From JAPSGB01 sp963775185 (lineage in GTDB: Bacteria > Myxococcota_A > Polyangia > Polyangiales > Polyangiaceae), in assembly GCA_963775185.1 (NCBI GenBank), contig CAVZIE010000015.1:124001-188000 (forward strand): a stretch of DNA of 64,000 bases. The letters are read 5' to 3'. A model generated the notes under the pieces. It was not told where the DNA came from. It did not search any database and saw only the letters and a list, made by a program, of their open reading frames with translations. The translations under genes and the position numbers were made by a program. Shown here one piece after another: positions 16,493-24,709 of this stretch. Numbering within the stretch: position 1 is the stretch's first letter; every line of letters begins with the position of its first letter.

Positions 16493-17397
16493 GGCACACC
16501 TCCGCCGAACCAGAGCCGCACCCCCGCCGACAGCCGGAGCTCGCGACGATTGATGAACAGGCCCTTGCCGTTGCCCGCCTCGCCGGACGCGAACGGCATC
16601 AACGTCCCGGCCGCGCCGGGCAGCGCGAGCCCGAGCACGCCACGCACCAGCACGCCGTCGCGCGCGCTGTCGTCGTGGGCGATCATGCTCTCGCCGTGCA
16701 CGGCGAGCAGCGGCGTCACACGCCGCCCGGCGTGCCACGACAGCACCAGCTCCGCCCACGGCTCGTGGATCAGCCCCTCTTCGAGGTAGCTCGCGACGAC
16801 ATTCGACGCCTCGCGTTGCTGGAACCAGAGCGGAAACGCATTGGTGAAGATCCGATCGCCGACGCGGCTCACGAGCTTCACGCGCTTCGCGACCGGCAAG
16901 CGGACCGCGACGTCCGGCGCGACGGACCAACCCCCTCCTCCCCAGGGAATGTCCGTCGTGCGGTACGCGTCCACGCTCGCGCCCACGTCCTGGTGGGCGC
17001 GCTCGCGTCCGATGGCGACGGCGAGCTCGAGCATCGAGCCCGCACCGAACCAGCGCTTGGCCGTGTCCGGCATCGACCACGCCGTGGTCACGCCCTCGAA
17101 ATCGCGCGCCAGCACCCACTTCGGCAGCACCGAGCTCGATGTGTCGTTCTCGTATGCGATGACCGCGTACACGCCGAACCGCCACGTGTTCTTCGCGAAC
17201 GTGCCGTGCGCGAACCCGAGCGAGCCGTAGGCGCGCGGCCCATACGCCATCTCGATCACCGGCGCGTCGCGCGACGCGGAGGTGGTGCGCGGGATCGCGC
17301 GCGCGTCCGCCGGCAGGAACGTCGTGTCCGCTCGCGCGCGCGCCGTCAGCAGCAGCAGCGCCGCCACCCAGAGGCTGCCGGTCCGGCGCGATATCAA
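16489..17397 (-). CDS. putative outer-membrane beta-barrel protein
   Basis: I place the start at TTG 17395-17397, which forms TTGA with the stop of the upstream gene and yields MISRRTGSLWVAALLLLTAR with cleavage after ARA (res ~23). The 302-residue protein is rich in alternating aromatic strands (WRFGVYAVIAYEN, GAGSMLELAVAIG, WSVAPDVAVRLP, AELVLSWHAGRR) and ends in a strand with aromatic residues (LRLSAGVRLWFGGGVP), which suggests an outer-membrane barrel. Its signal-peptide n-region (ISRRTG) is encoded by a copy of the dispersed palindrome (17374-17395), so the repeat has become part of the gene. Function unknown. Confidence 0.65.
   Translation of the reverse strand: MISRRTGSLWVAALLLLTARARADTTFLPADARAIPRTTSASRDAPVIEMAYGPRAYGSLGFAHGTFAKNTWRFGVYAVIAYENDTSSSVLPKWVLARDFEGVTTAWSMPDTAKRWFGAGSMLELAVAIGRERAHQDVGASVDAYRTTDIPWGGGGWSVAPDVAVRLPVAKRVKLVSRVGDRIFTNAFPLWFQQREASNVVASYLEEGLIHEPWAELVLSWHAGRRVTPLLAVHGESMIAHDDSARDGVLVRGVLGLALPGAAGTLMPFASGEAGNGKGLFINRRELRLSAGVRLWFGGGVP
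17374..17395. repeat. dispersed palindrome half-site inside a signal-peptide start
   Basis: CTGCCGGTCCGGCGCGATAT matches the half-site core over about 17 bases. On the minus strand it encodes SRRTGS immediately after the TTG start of the outer-membrane protein and touches the stop of the preceding gene. Confidence 0.75.
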
Positions 17398-18467
17398 TAG
17401 GTCACCTTGACGAAGTGCGGGTAGTAGAGGCGTTTGTCGTCCTCGACCGGCTTGTCGCGGTTCGAGCTCGGCACGTACGTCGCGACGAGATCGCCGCCAG
17501 AGAGCTCTGGATGCGCCTTGCCCGCGTAAACGAACGGATCCGGCTCGAGCGACTCCGGCGGGCGCAAGATGTCGCGCGGATCCGACCACGGACCTTGAGG
17601 ATCATCCGCGACGCGGAGCGCGAGCGTGCTCGCGTAGGCGCCCTCCCCGTGGACCATCACGTACTCGGCCAGGCGCGCGTCGTAGTGGACGGACAGCTCC
17701 GGGTGGCCGATGTCCACGATCGCCTTCGGCGACGCATCGGCCGCCGCCGACCAGCCGTCGCCCGTCCACCACTCGAGCGCGTCCAGCCGGCCCGCGCGCA
17801 CGAAGTCCGCGCTAGTGCGCGCCACGTAGATGGAGTGGGTGAAGCCGGCGCTGCCGTAGAGGTACACGCGGTCGCCACGCCGGACGACCGCTTCGCCGAC
17901 GGTGACCCCGTGGCTGGTCGCGGGCAGCGTCGCCGGCTCGATCCGCCACGCGGCGGGATCCGCGTCCGGTCCGTCCACCACCGCCGCGGTCCAAGCGTCG
18001 GTCTCGAAGCCCGTCGGATCGCCGTCCGGTGTGTTCAAGCGCTCGTAGAACAGGACCAGGGTTTCGTCGACGCGGATACCGTGCATCGGCCAGTACCAGT
18101 GTCCCGGCGTCTCCGCGACGAAGGACTGCGGGTCACCGGCCTGCTCCGGCCAGTAGAACTGCATGAAGCAATTCGACGGGTCGTAGCCGGTCTCGACGGC
18201 GATGCTGTTGCGCACCATCTTCGAGTGCGCGCGCACCGGGTCCGACGGATCGCTGGCGATCAGCGAGTCGCCGAACAACCACAGCACGCGCCCACCGCCA
18301 AGATCGACGGAGTACGCGCCGTCGCCGCCGATCCAGCGCGGATCGCTGTGAAATAGCGAGTCGGCCTCGGGCCACAGCCGTCCGCTCGCCGGCGGCGGAT
18401 CGGGCGCGCCGCTTCCGCACGCCGGCAACGCGAGCGCCAGCAAAGCGACGTGCGTCCAGCGCGTCAC
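17394..18467 (-). CDS. DUF4185/DUF5005-like propeller lipoprotein
   Basis: A 357-residue lipoprotein (MTRWTHVALLALALPACGSG, Cys 17). The domain begins LWPEADSLFHSDPRWIGGDG and shows propeller-blade strands VLWLFGDSLIA, GHWYWPMHGIRVD, RVYLYGSAGFTHSIYVA and GPWSDPRDIL, close to DUF4185/DUF5005 domains related to five-bladed glycosidase folds. It has acidic residues in suitable places but I cannot name a catalytic pair. It is first of a coupled three-gene operon; its TGA overlaps the TTG of the barrel gene. Confidence 0.75.
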   Translation of the reverse strand: MTRWTHVALLALALPACGSGAPDPPPASGRLWPEADSLFHSDPRWIGGDGAYSVDLGGGRVLWLFGDSLIASDPSDPVRAHSKMVRNSIAVETGYDPSNCFMQFYWPEQAGDPQSFVAETPGHWYWPMHGIRVDETLVLFYERLNTPDGDPTGFETDAWTAAVVDGPDADPAAWRIEPATLPATSHGVTVGEAVVRRGDRVYLYGSAGFTHSIYVARTSADFVRAGRLDALEWWTGDGWSAAADASPKAIVDIGHPELSVHYDARLAEYVMVHGEGAYASTLALRVADDPQGPWSDPRDILRPPESLEPDPFVYAGKAHPELSGGDLVATYVPSSNRDKPVEDDKRLYYPHFVKVTY

Positions 18468-18483
18468 GCGCTCCCCCCATCGC

Positions 18484-19989
18484 TCACATCACACGTGCGC
18501 GCCGGACGCCGGCGTCGCGACGGCGACGTGAGATCGCGAGCACGCCGAGCCCGAGCAGCAGCACGCCCGGCGCGCCGCGGTTGCCGCGACCGCTCGCGCG
18601 ACAGCCGCACCCCGAGTCGTCGCCGGCGACGCGCGACTGCGGTTGCGCGCCGGCGTCCGTCCTACCACCACCCGCGCCGGCGCTCGCGCCGCTGCCGGCG
18701 TCGACCCCGACGAAACCACCGCCGGCCGCCCCGGCCGCCCCGGCCGCCCCGCCGGCGCTCGCTCCCGCCGCGCCGCCCGCAGCCGCGCCGGCGCTACCGC
18801 CCGCGCCAGTCGAAGGAACGACGTCCACGTCCACCGCGAAGTATCCGTCCTTCGGACCGCCGCCCTTCGGGCCGTCCGCGAACCAGGTGATGCCCTCGGC
18901 GACCCAGCCCAGCGACAGCAGCGAGTGCCCGATCTGGTTACCCTTGATGTCGAGCTCGAACGTGCCGACGGCGCCCGGCGCGACGTCCGCGGTGACCGTG
19001 GAGATCCGATGATCGTTCAACCACGTGGAAGCCTGGAACGGGCTCACCGCATCGCGCGGGATCGGCGCGAGCCACACGCTGTTCGGCTTCCACGTCGCCT
19101 TGCCGGTGTTCTTGAGCTTGACCCAGCCTGTGAGCGTATTGCCTTGCTCCACCGTCACAGGACCTTGCGACACGATCGGGTAGCTCTGGCCGCTGAGCCC
19201 CAGCGCTTGGCCGGCGTAGTCCGCGCCGCCGTGGGCGAGGGCGAGCAAGTCGGCTTCGGTGCCGTAGAACTTGTCCTGATCGCACGCCGCCTGGATGCCG
19301 GGCGTGGTACCGCCGCCGCCCAGGTACTGCCAGATCGTCAGCCCCGGAAAGTCGCTTGGCACCGACGGACAGCCGCTCACGTACGCGGCCCATGCCATGG
19401 GATACACGCCGCCGTAGCCCGCGGGCGATCCCATGTACGGACCCCAGTACCAGCTGCCGCTGTAGATCATCGGCTTCCGCCCGATCGCGGCTTCCACCGT
19501 GTCGAGCCACTCCTTCATGATCTGCACACGCGTCGCCACGCTGGTCGTGTCGCCCGTCTCTTCAACGTCGAGCATCGGCGGCAGGTCGCCGTCGGGAATC
19601 GTGCCGCCGACGGCGCTGAGAAAGTGTTGCGCTTGCGCCGCGCCGCTCGCGGTGTAGCGCAAGAAGTGATACGCGCCGACGATCATGCCCGCGCCGCGCG
19701 CGCCGGTCGCGTCGCCTGCGTAGTACGAGCTGGTGTAGCCTGTACCCTCGCTCGCCTTGATGATCACGAAGCGACGGTTCGCCGCCACCGTGGTCCAGTC
19801 GATGGTCGCGCCGTTCGGGTGCTGGTACGACGCGATGTCGATACCGAGCACGGTCGTCGCGGGCGGGCACGCCTGCAGCTCGTCCGCGCTCTGACCCGTC
19901 TGCTCGCCGCCGTCCGCGCCGGAGCACGCCGCCACCAGACCGAGCAACACGAGAGAGAGCAGCGATCGCCGGTGAGCCACGTCCCTCAA
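18484..19989 (-). CDS. GH25 lysozyme-like lipoprotein with MYXO-CTERM tail
   Basis: A 501-residue exported protein. The N-terminus (RRSLLSLVLLGLVAACSGAD) has a lipobox; residues ~45-265 are a GH25 (Chalaropsis-type) muramidase with GIDIASYQH, FVIIKASEGTGY, the catalytic DVEE and IWQYLG. A ~100-residue beta domain (NTLTGWVKLKNTGKATWKP, VAPGAVGTFELDIKG) follows and resembles an NBR1-type Ig fold. An Ala/Gly repeat linker ends in GCGCRAS, a hydrophobic helix (APGVLLLGLGVLAI) and SRRRR, a MYXO-CTERM sorting signal. It probably cuts peptidoglycan of prey or neighbours from the cell surface. Having both a lipobox and MYXO-CTERM is unusual. Confidence 0.88.
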   Translation of the reverse strand: MRDVAHRRSLLSLVLLGLVAACSGADGGEQTGQSADELQACPPATTVLGIDIASYQHPNGATIDWTTVAANRRFVIIKASEGTGYTSSYYAGDATGARGAGMIVGAYHFLRYTASGAAQAQHFLSAVGGTIPDGDLPPMLDVEETGDTTSVATRVQIMKEWLDTVEAAIGRKPMIYSGSWYWGPYMGSPAGYGGVYPMAWAAYVSGCPSVPSDFPGLTIWQYLGGGGTTPGIQAACDQDKFYGTEADLLALAHGGADYAGQALGLSGQSYPIVSQGPVTVEQGNTLTGWVKLKNTGKATWKPNSVWLAPIPRDAVSPFQASTWLNDHRISTVTADVAPGAVGTFELDIKGNQIGHSLLSLGWVAEGITWFADGPKGGGPKDGYFAVDVDVVPSTGAGGSAGAAAGGAAGASAGGAAGAAGAAGGGFVGVDAGSGASAGAGGGRTDAGAQPQSRVAGDDSGCGCRASGRGNRGAPGVLLLGLGVLAISRRRRDAGVRRARVM

Positions 19990-20084
19990 GGTACACCCGC
20001 CCGCGCGCGGGTGGAACGCTCCAGCTGATTGCCGGGCCGTCGCGGTATCCCGCGGTCCGGGCGCGCGATGCTACCCTCGCCCCC

Positions 20085-21047
20085 ATGAGACGCATCCGGA
20101 GCGAGGCCGATTTCGACGAGTTGCTGCGCGGCGCCAGGGCGTTGGCGGTGGTCGCGGCCTGGAACGACCAGGGCCTCTTCGACGCCCTCGCCGACGGCCC
20201 CAAGGACATCGACAAGCTCGCGGCCGATCGGCGCGCGCTCGACGTGACGATCCCGGTGCTCAAGCACCTCGGCTTGCTGTACGGCGACGGAAATCGCGTC
20301 GGGCTCGCGCCGACGGCTCGTGCGCTACGCGACGCCGGCAAGCTCCCGACCCGTCGCAACTTCGCGTTGCTCGGCGAGCTGGCACGCATCGGAGAGGTGC
20401 TCGAGCGCGGTGGCCCGCTCGGCGAGGCGAGCGACGGCGGCGTGCACGTCGACGACCCGGTGCGCACCGCGAATTTCCTCGACATGCTCTACGAGGGGAG
20501 CGCGGACAGCGCGAGGCTCGTCCACGACGCCTTGTCGCCGCTGCTGCCGGAGGCCGCGCGCGTCCTCGACGTGGGGGGCGGGCACGGACGCTATGCGCGG
20601 GCGTTCGCCGACGCCGGCCACGCCGTGACGCTGTTCGACTTCCAGAACGTCGTGGACTACAGCCGCGCGCGGCACGGCGACGCGCTCCGCTACGTCGGGG
20701 GCAATTTCCGCGACGAGAGCGTCGACTTCGGCGGGCCGTACGATCTGGTGTTCCTCTCGAACATCGTGCACGGCGAGCCCGACACCGAGAACCGCTCGCT
20801 GATGCGGCGGCTCGCAGCGAGCCTCGCCCCCGGCGGCCACATCGCGATCAAGGACATGTTCCTCGACGAGCAGGGCCAGGATCCCGAAAACGCCGTGTTC
20901 TTCGGGCTGACGATGCTGCTGCACACGCGCGCCGGCCAGAGCCCGTCGCTCGCCCAGGCCTACGACTGGTTCGAGCACGCGGGCCTCACCGACTCCGGCC
21001 TCTCGGTGTTCGACGCGTTCCAGATCGTGCGCGCGCGCCGCGCGTGA
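20085..21047 (+). CDS. SAM-dependent methyltransferase (O-methyltransferase family 2-like)
   Basis: A 320-residue cytoplasmic enzyme. An N-terminal winged-helix dimerisation domain (ALAVVAAWNDQGLFDALADG, LAADRRALDVTIPVLKHLGLL) precedes a Rossmann domain (~155-320) with motif I VLDVGGGHGRYA, FDFQNV, FLSNIVHG and GGHIAIKDMFLDE. This is the plan of small-molecule O-methyltransferases in secondary metabolism and ubiquinone-like pathways. The helix normally carrying the catalytic His reads IVHGEPD, consistent with a base at that position. No biosynthetic cluster surrounds it, so the substrate is unknown. Confidence 0.87.
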   Translation: MRRIRSEADFDELLRGARALAVVAAWNDQGLFDALADGPKDIDKLAADRRALDVTIPVLKHLGLLYGDGNRVGLAPTARALRDAGKLPTRRNFALLGELARIGEVLERGGPLGEASDGGVHVDDPVRTANFLDMLYEGSADSARLVHDALSPLLPEAARVLDVGGGHGRYARAFADAGHAVTLFDFQNVVDYSRARHGDALRYVGGNFRDESVDFGGPYDLVFLSNIVHGEPDTENRSLMRRLAASLAPGGHIAIKDMFLDEQGQDPENAVFFGLTMLLHTRAGQSPSLAQAYDWFEHAGLTDSGLSVFDAFQIVRARRA

Positions 21048-21068
21048 TCGCCGAACGCGTCGCGCGCG

Positions 21069-22409
21069 TCACGGCGTCGTCGTCACCGGGCCGCCGACGA
21101 AGCGCCGCTTGCAGCGCTGCGTCGCAAGCTCGTAGATGCAGATCTCGCTCTCGCTCTCTCGCAAGAACAAGCTGCGGTCGTCGGCGGAGATATTCAGGTT
21201 CGCCGGGTCGAAGCCTACGCTCATCCACTTCACCAGCGCGCCAAGGACGTCCACGTCGTAGAGATCCGGGTCGAGGGCGTAGGCGTGGCGAGAGTCGCTG
21301 CTCAGGACGAAGTTGTCGAGCTTGAGCGACGGCCCGTCGAGCTTCTTGAAGCTCCGGCTCGGCACGTCGAACAAACGCGCGCCCTTCGTGCTCAGCGACG
21401 AGTCCACGAGCAGCACGTTGCCGTCCGGCGTCACGGCGAAGCGCGGCAGGTCGTCGCCTACCTGCGCGAAGTCGTAGGCGAGCGTGCGCGTGTCGATCAA
21501 CATCAGTTGGTAGCGCGCCGTGTCGCTGCCCGGCATCTTCGTCGCGTCGTCGAACAGCGACGGATCGCCGAGCGTGCGGTCGTAGAAGGCCACGGCGAGG
21601 TCGCTACCGGGCGCGCGCGCGACCGGTCCGAAGCCCGGCAAGTTCTTGTCGAAGTGCTCGTGACCGCTCGACAAATCGATCACGCTCACGGGATCGCGCG
21701 AGCACGTTGTCGGCGCCAGGAACGCGCGCTCGCCGCCCGCGCCGACGACGATGCGGTCCGAGCAGTTCGGTACCGTGAAGCTGCTCGTCGCACCGGAGGC
21801 GAGCGCGATCACGTGCACCCGCGTGACCGGCGCGTCGCCGGTCCACGTGTGCTTCTCCACCACCAACGCGCGGCTCGAGTCCGGCAGGATCTCCATGTCC
21901 ACGAAGCCGTCGGGCAGGTCCAGACCGGCGAGCGTGCGGCCGTCGCTCGCGTCCAGCACGGACACGTGGTGCGCGTTCGCGGCGAGCACGACCTTGTCGT
22001 CGAGTGACGACGCCAGCCTGAGCCCGTCGGTGGAAGCGTCCGCGACGGCGGCGTGCCACAAGACGCGATGCCGCGGCACGTCCACCGCGTCGATCTCGCC
22101 GTCGGCCTCGCTACCCACGTAGACGACGCTTCGCGTCTTCGCGAACGCGAGCCGCGACGGCGTGCTCACCGGGAGCGTGTCGATCGCACCGCTGTCGACC
22201 CAACCCACGCCAAGCGACGTGCCGCGTGCGAACAGCACGTAGCCGCCCACCGGCGCGACCGCGATGTCGCCGATACCCAGCGGCACCCCGCCCGGCTGAT
22301 CGCCGACGCCGCGCTGGTTCATGTTCGCGCCGCCGTCACCGCACGCGAGCAGCGCGCCGATCACCGGCACGGCACAAGCAGCCGTCGCCCACCACGAGGC
22401 CTTTCCCAT
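21069..22409 (-). CDS. lipoprotein with WD40/YVTN-like propeller
   Basis: ATG 22407-22409 has a good Shine-Dalgarno sequence (GGAGGTGTCC) and starts MGKASWWATAACAVPVIGAL ending at a lipobox (LLACGDG). The 446-residue protein consists of repeated four-strand blades, for example GYVLFARGTSLGVGWVDS, SVVYVGSEADGEIDAVDV, KVVLAANAHHVSVLDASD and RFAVTPDGNVLLVDS, i.e. a beta-propeller of six to seven blades like YVTN/YncE proteins. Propellers of this class are binding scaffolds; no ligand can be inferred. It converges with the methyltransferase gene. Confidence 0.78.
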   Translation of the reverse strand: MGKASWWATAACAVPVIGALLACGDGGANMNQRGVGDQPGGVPLGIGDIAVAPVGGYVLFARGTSLGVGWVDSGAIDTLPVSTPSRLAFAKTRSVVYVGSEADGEIDAVDVPRHRVLWHAAVADASTDGLRLASSLDDKVVLAANAHHVSVLDASDGRTLAGLDLPDGFVDMEILPDSSRALVVEKHTWTGDAPVTRVHVIALASGATSSFTVPNCSDRIVVGAGGERAFLAPTTCSRDPVSVIDLSSGHEHFDKNLPGFGPVARAPGSDLAVAFYDRTLGDPSLFDDATKMPGSDTARYQLMLIDTRTLAYDFAQVGDDLPRFAVTPDGNVLLVDSSLSTKGARLFDVPSRSFKKLDGPSLKLDNFVLSSDSRHAYALDPDLYDVDVLGALVKWMSVGFDPANLNISADDRSLFLRESESEICIYELATQRCKRRFVGGPVTTTP

Positions 22410-22549
22410 CCGGACACCTCCAAGCAAGAGCCGTCCGGGCTCATCGCAAGCCACGTGCCGCCCACGCCGCGCCGCGGTTTCGCAGCGCCCCACGGCCAAG
22501 ACCACGACGTTCGCGTCATGGACTGTGGCGCTGCAGGCACGCCCCGCGG

Positions 22550-22624
22550 GGTTCCGCGCCGGGCCGACAGCTGCTTGCCGCGATCATGGGCGCGATCATG
22601 GGTTTGCCGGTCCGGCGCGGTATC
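22550..22624. repeat. dispersed palindrome, outward-facing pair with internal direct repeat
   Basis: GGTTCCGCGCCGGGCCGACA (from 22550) and TTTGCCGGTCCGGCGCGGTA (from 22603) are opposite half-sites in the reverse order to the other pairs. Between them CGATCATGGG occurs twice (22581-22590 and 22593-22602, with CG between). The element lies in the 259-bp intergenic region between divergent lipoprotein and sorted-protein genes. Confidence 0.75.
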
Positions 22625-22668
22625 GGCGCTGCTTGATCCGCGACAAGAGCCGGCGCATCCTCCGGCGC

Positions 22669-23247
22669 ATGACGCCCCACCGTTTCCTGTCTTCTGTTCT
22701 GGTGCTTTCCGCGCTCGCCCTGGCACCGCGGCTGGCACACGCCGACGCCGCGCCGCCGAACTCGTGCACCGGCGAGGGCACCGCGTGCAGCACCGCCGGG
22801 ACCGGCTTCAACCAGCCGGGCATCTGCACGATGACCAAGTGCACGAAGGGCACGCCGGACGGGTCGATGCAGTACGACTGCCTGCTCTGCCTCGAGAGCG
22901 ACTCCGGCGCGGCGGGCAGCGGCGGCAGCGCGGGCAGCGCCAGCGGCGGCGCGGCGGGTTCGAGCACCGGCGGCAGCGCCGGCTCGGGGACGGGCGGCAG
23001 CGCCGGCTCGGGGACGGGCGGTAGCGCGGGCGCGAGCACCGGCGGCAGCGCCGGCTCCGGAACCGGCGGCGCGAGCACCGGCGGCAACGCGGGCGGGAGC
23101 ACCGGCGGCTCGAGCGGCGCGTCGAGCAGCTCCTCCGGCGACAGCGGCGGCTGCAGCTTGACGGCGCTGCCGGAAGGCGGCGGGCTCGCCGGCTTGATGA
23201 TGCTGGCCGGCGCCGCCGCACTCGCGATCGGCCGGAAGCGGCGCTGA
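22669..23247 (+). CDS. exported Gly/Ser-repeat protein with MYXO-CTERM-like tail
   Basis: ATG 22669 opens MTPHRFLSSVLVLSALALAP with cleavage near AHADA (res ~26). A short Cys-containing domain (NSCTGEGTACS, GICTMTKCTKG, YDCLLCLES) is followed by ~90 residues of GSGGSAGS-type repeats and then CSLTALPEGG, a hydrophobic helix (LMMLAGAAALAI) and GRKRR, a MYXO-CTERM-like sorting tail. The four to six Cys of the N-domain likely form disulphides. It is a small surface protein of unknown role; the start is fixed by the signal peptide. Confidence 0.8.
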   Translation: MTPHRFLSSVLVLSALALAPRLAHADAAPPNSCTGEGTACSTAGTGFNQPGICTMTKCTKGTPDGSMQYDCLLCLESDSGAAGSGGSAGSASGGAAGSSTGGSAGSGTGGSAGSGTGGSAGASTGGSAGSGTGGASTGGNAGGSTGGSSGASSSSSGDSGGCSLTALPEGGGLAGLMMLAGAAALAIGRKRR

Positions 23248-23253
23248 CGACGC

Positions 23254-23607
23254 GTGCCGTATGTGGCGCTGTGGGCGCGCGCGTTCATCGTGACCGTCCT
23301 GATCGAGCTCGGCGTCGCGACGCCGCTGCTCGCGCCCGTCGAAGCGCGGCTGTGGCGGCGCCTGGCGATCGTCGCGTTCGCGCAGCTCGCGAGCCACCCC
23401 GCGGTGTGGTTCATCTTTCCGGAGCTGGGTCTGCACCACGCCTTCCTGATCGTCGCCGAGAGCTGGGCCGTCGTGATCGAGATCCTGTTCTACCGCGTCA
23501 CGCTGCCGTCGCTACCGTGGTCGCGGGCGTGCGGCGTGTCGCTGCTCGCGAACGGCGCGTCCTTCGCCGCCGGCCTGGTGCTGCGCGCCACGCTGCACTG
23601 GTTCTGA
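23254..23607 (+). CDS. small four-helix integral membrane protein
   Basis: From GTG 23254, six bases after the previous stop, 117 residues contain about four membrane helices (AFIVTVLIELGVATPLLA, LAIVAFAQLASHPAVWFIF, AFLIVAESWAVVIEILFY, GVSLLANGASFAAGLVL). Conserved-looking polar residues in helices (E, H, N) are present, but I recognise no family. The tight spacing suggests cotranscription with the sorted protein upstream. Confidence 0.65.
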   Translation: MPYVALWARAFIVTVLIELGVATPLLAPVEARLWRRLAIVAFAQLASHPAVWFIFPELGLHHAFLIVAESWAVVIEILFYRVTLPSLPWSRACGVSLLANGASFAAGLVLRATLHWF

Positions 23608-23680
23608 CGCGCCTTGGAGCGCGGCGGACCGCGCAAGCAAGCCTGCGCCAAGTCGCCGAGCGCGATCCCCGGTCGGCGCT

Positions 23681-24647
23681 TCAACCCGCGGCGAAGCGGT
23701 CCGTCGCGGTGACGAGCTCGTGCACGTTGCCCGGCTCGTACGCCGAGTGGCCCGCGTCCGCCACGAGGCGCAGCTCGGCCTCGGGCCACGCGCGATGCAG
23801 ATCCCACGCGCTCTGCATCGGGCACACGACGTCGTAGCGGCCCTGGACGATCACGCACGGCAGGTGGCGGATCTTCCCGACATCGTCGAGCAGCTGCGTC
23901 TCCCGCTCGAAGAAGCCGCGATTGACGAAGTAGTGGCTCTCGATGCGCGAGAACGCGAGGCTGAACTCGTCGTCCGCGCTGTGCTCGATGTACGCCGGAT
24001 CCTGGTAGAGGAAGCTCGTGCTCGCCTCCCACACGCTCCACGCCTTGGCCGCCAGCGAGGCGGACAGCCGCGTCCTCGCTGGTCAAGCGCTGGTGATAAG
24101 CGGCGATCAGGTCGCCGCGCTCCGCTTCGGGAATCGGCGCGAGGTATTTCTCCCACGCGTCGGCGAACAGCCGGCTCGTCCCTTGTTGATAGAACCACTC
24201 GAGCTCGAAGCGCCGGAGCAGGAAGATGCCGCGCAGCACCAGCTCCGTCACGCGCTCGGGGTGTTTCTCCGCGTAGGCGAGGGCAAGTGTGCTGCCCCAC
24301 GATCCGCCGAACACCTGCCAGCGCTCGATGCCCAGGTGTTCGCGCAGCCGCTCGATGTCGGCGACGAGGTGCCACGTCGTGTTGTCGACCAGGGACGCGT
24401 GCGGCGTGCTCTTGCCGCAGCCGCGTTGATCGAACAAGACGATGCGATACTTCGATGGATCGAAGAAACGGCGCTGCTTCGCGTCGGTGCCGCCGCCAGG
24501 ACCGCCGTGCAAGAACACCGCGGGCTTGCCGTCCGGGTTGCCCGACTCTTCGAAGTACAGCGAGTGAAGATCGTCCACGTCGAGGCGACCGGTGTTGTAC
24601 GGCTCGATCGGCGGGTAGAACCCGCGACGCGACTCGGGATTCGTCAT
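23681..24647 (-). pseudogene. pip: prolyl iminopeptidase with a +1 frame break
   Basis: The gene reads as a complete proline iminopeptidase in two frames. Frame one (24647 to about 24050) has IEPYNTGRLDVDD, HGGPGGG, DQRGCGKS, the nucleophile in GGSWGSTLALAYA and QRLTSEDAAVRLA. Frame two (from about 24050 to 23681) continues in register with AKAWSVWEASTSFL, SRIESHYFVNRGFF, the Asp region GRYDVVCPM and the His in DAGHSAYEPG. One surplus base within CTCGCTGGCGGCC (about 24045-24055) explains the break; no other damage is seen. Intact, it would release N-terminal proline from peptides. It may be a sequencing indel. Confidence 0.85.
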
Positions 24648-24709
24648 GGTCGCGAGCTTGCCCTGGTCGGCTGCGTGCGTCGAGGCTGGACCCGTGATAC
24701 GCCGCGGCG

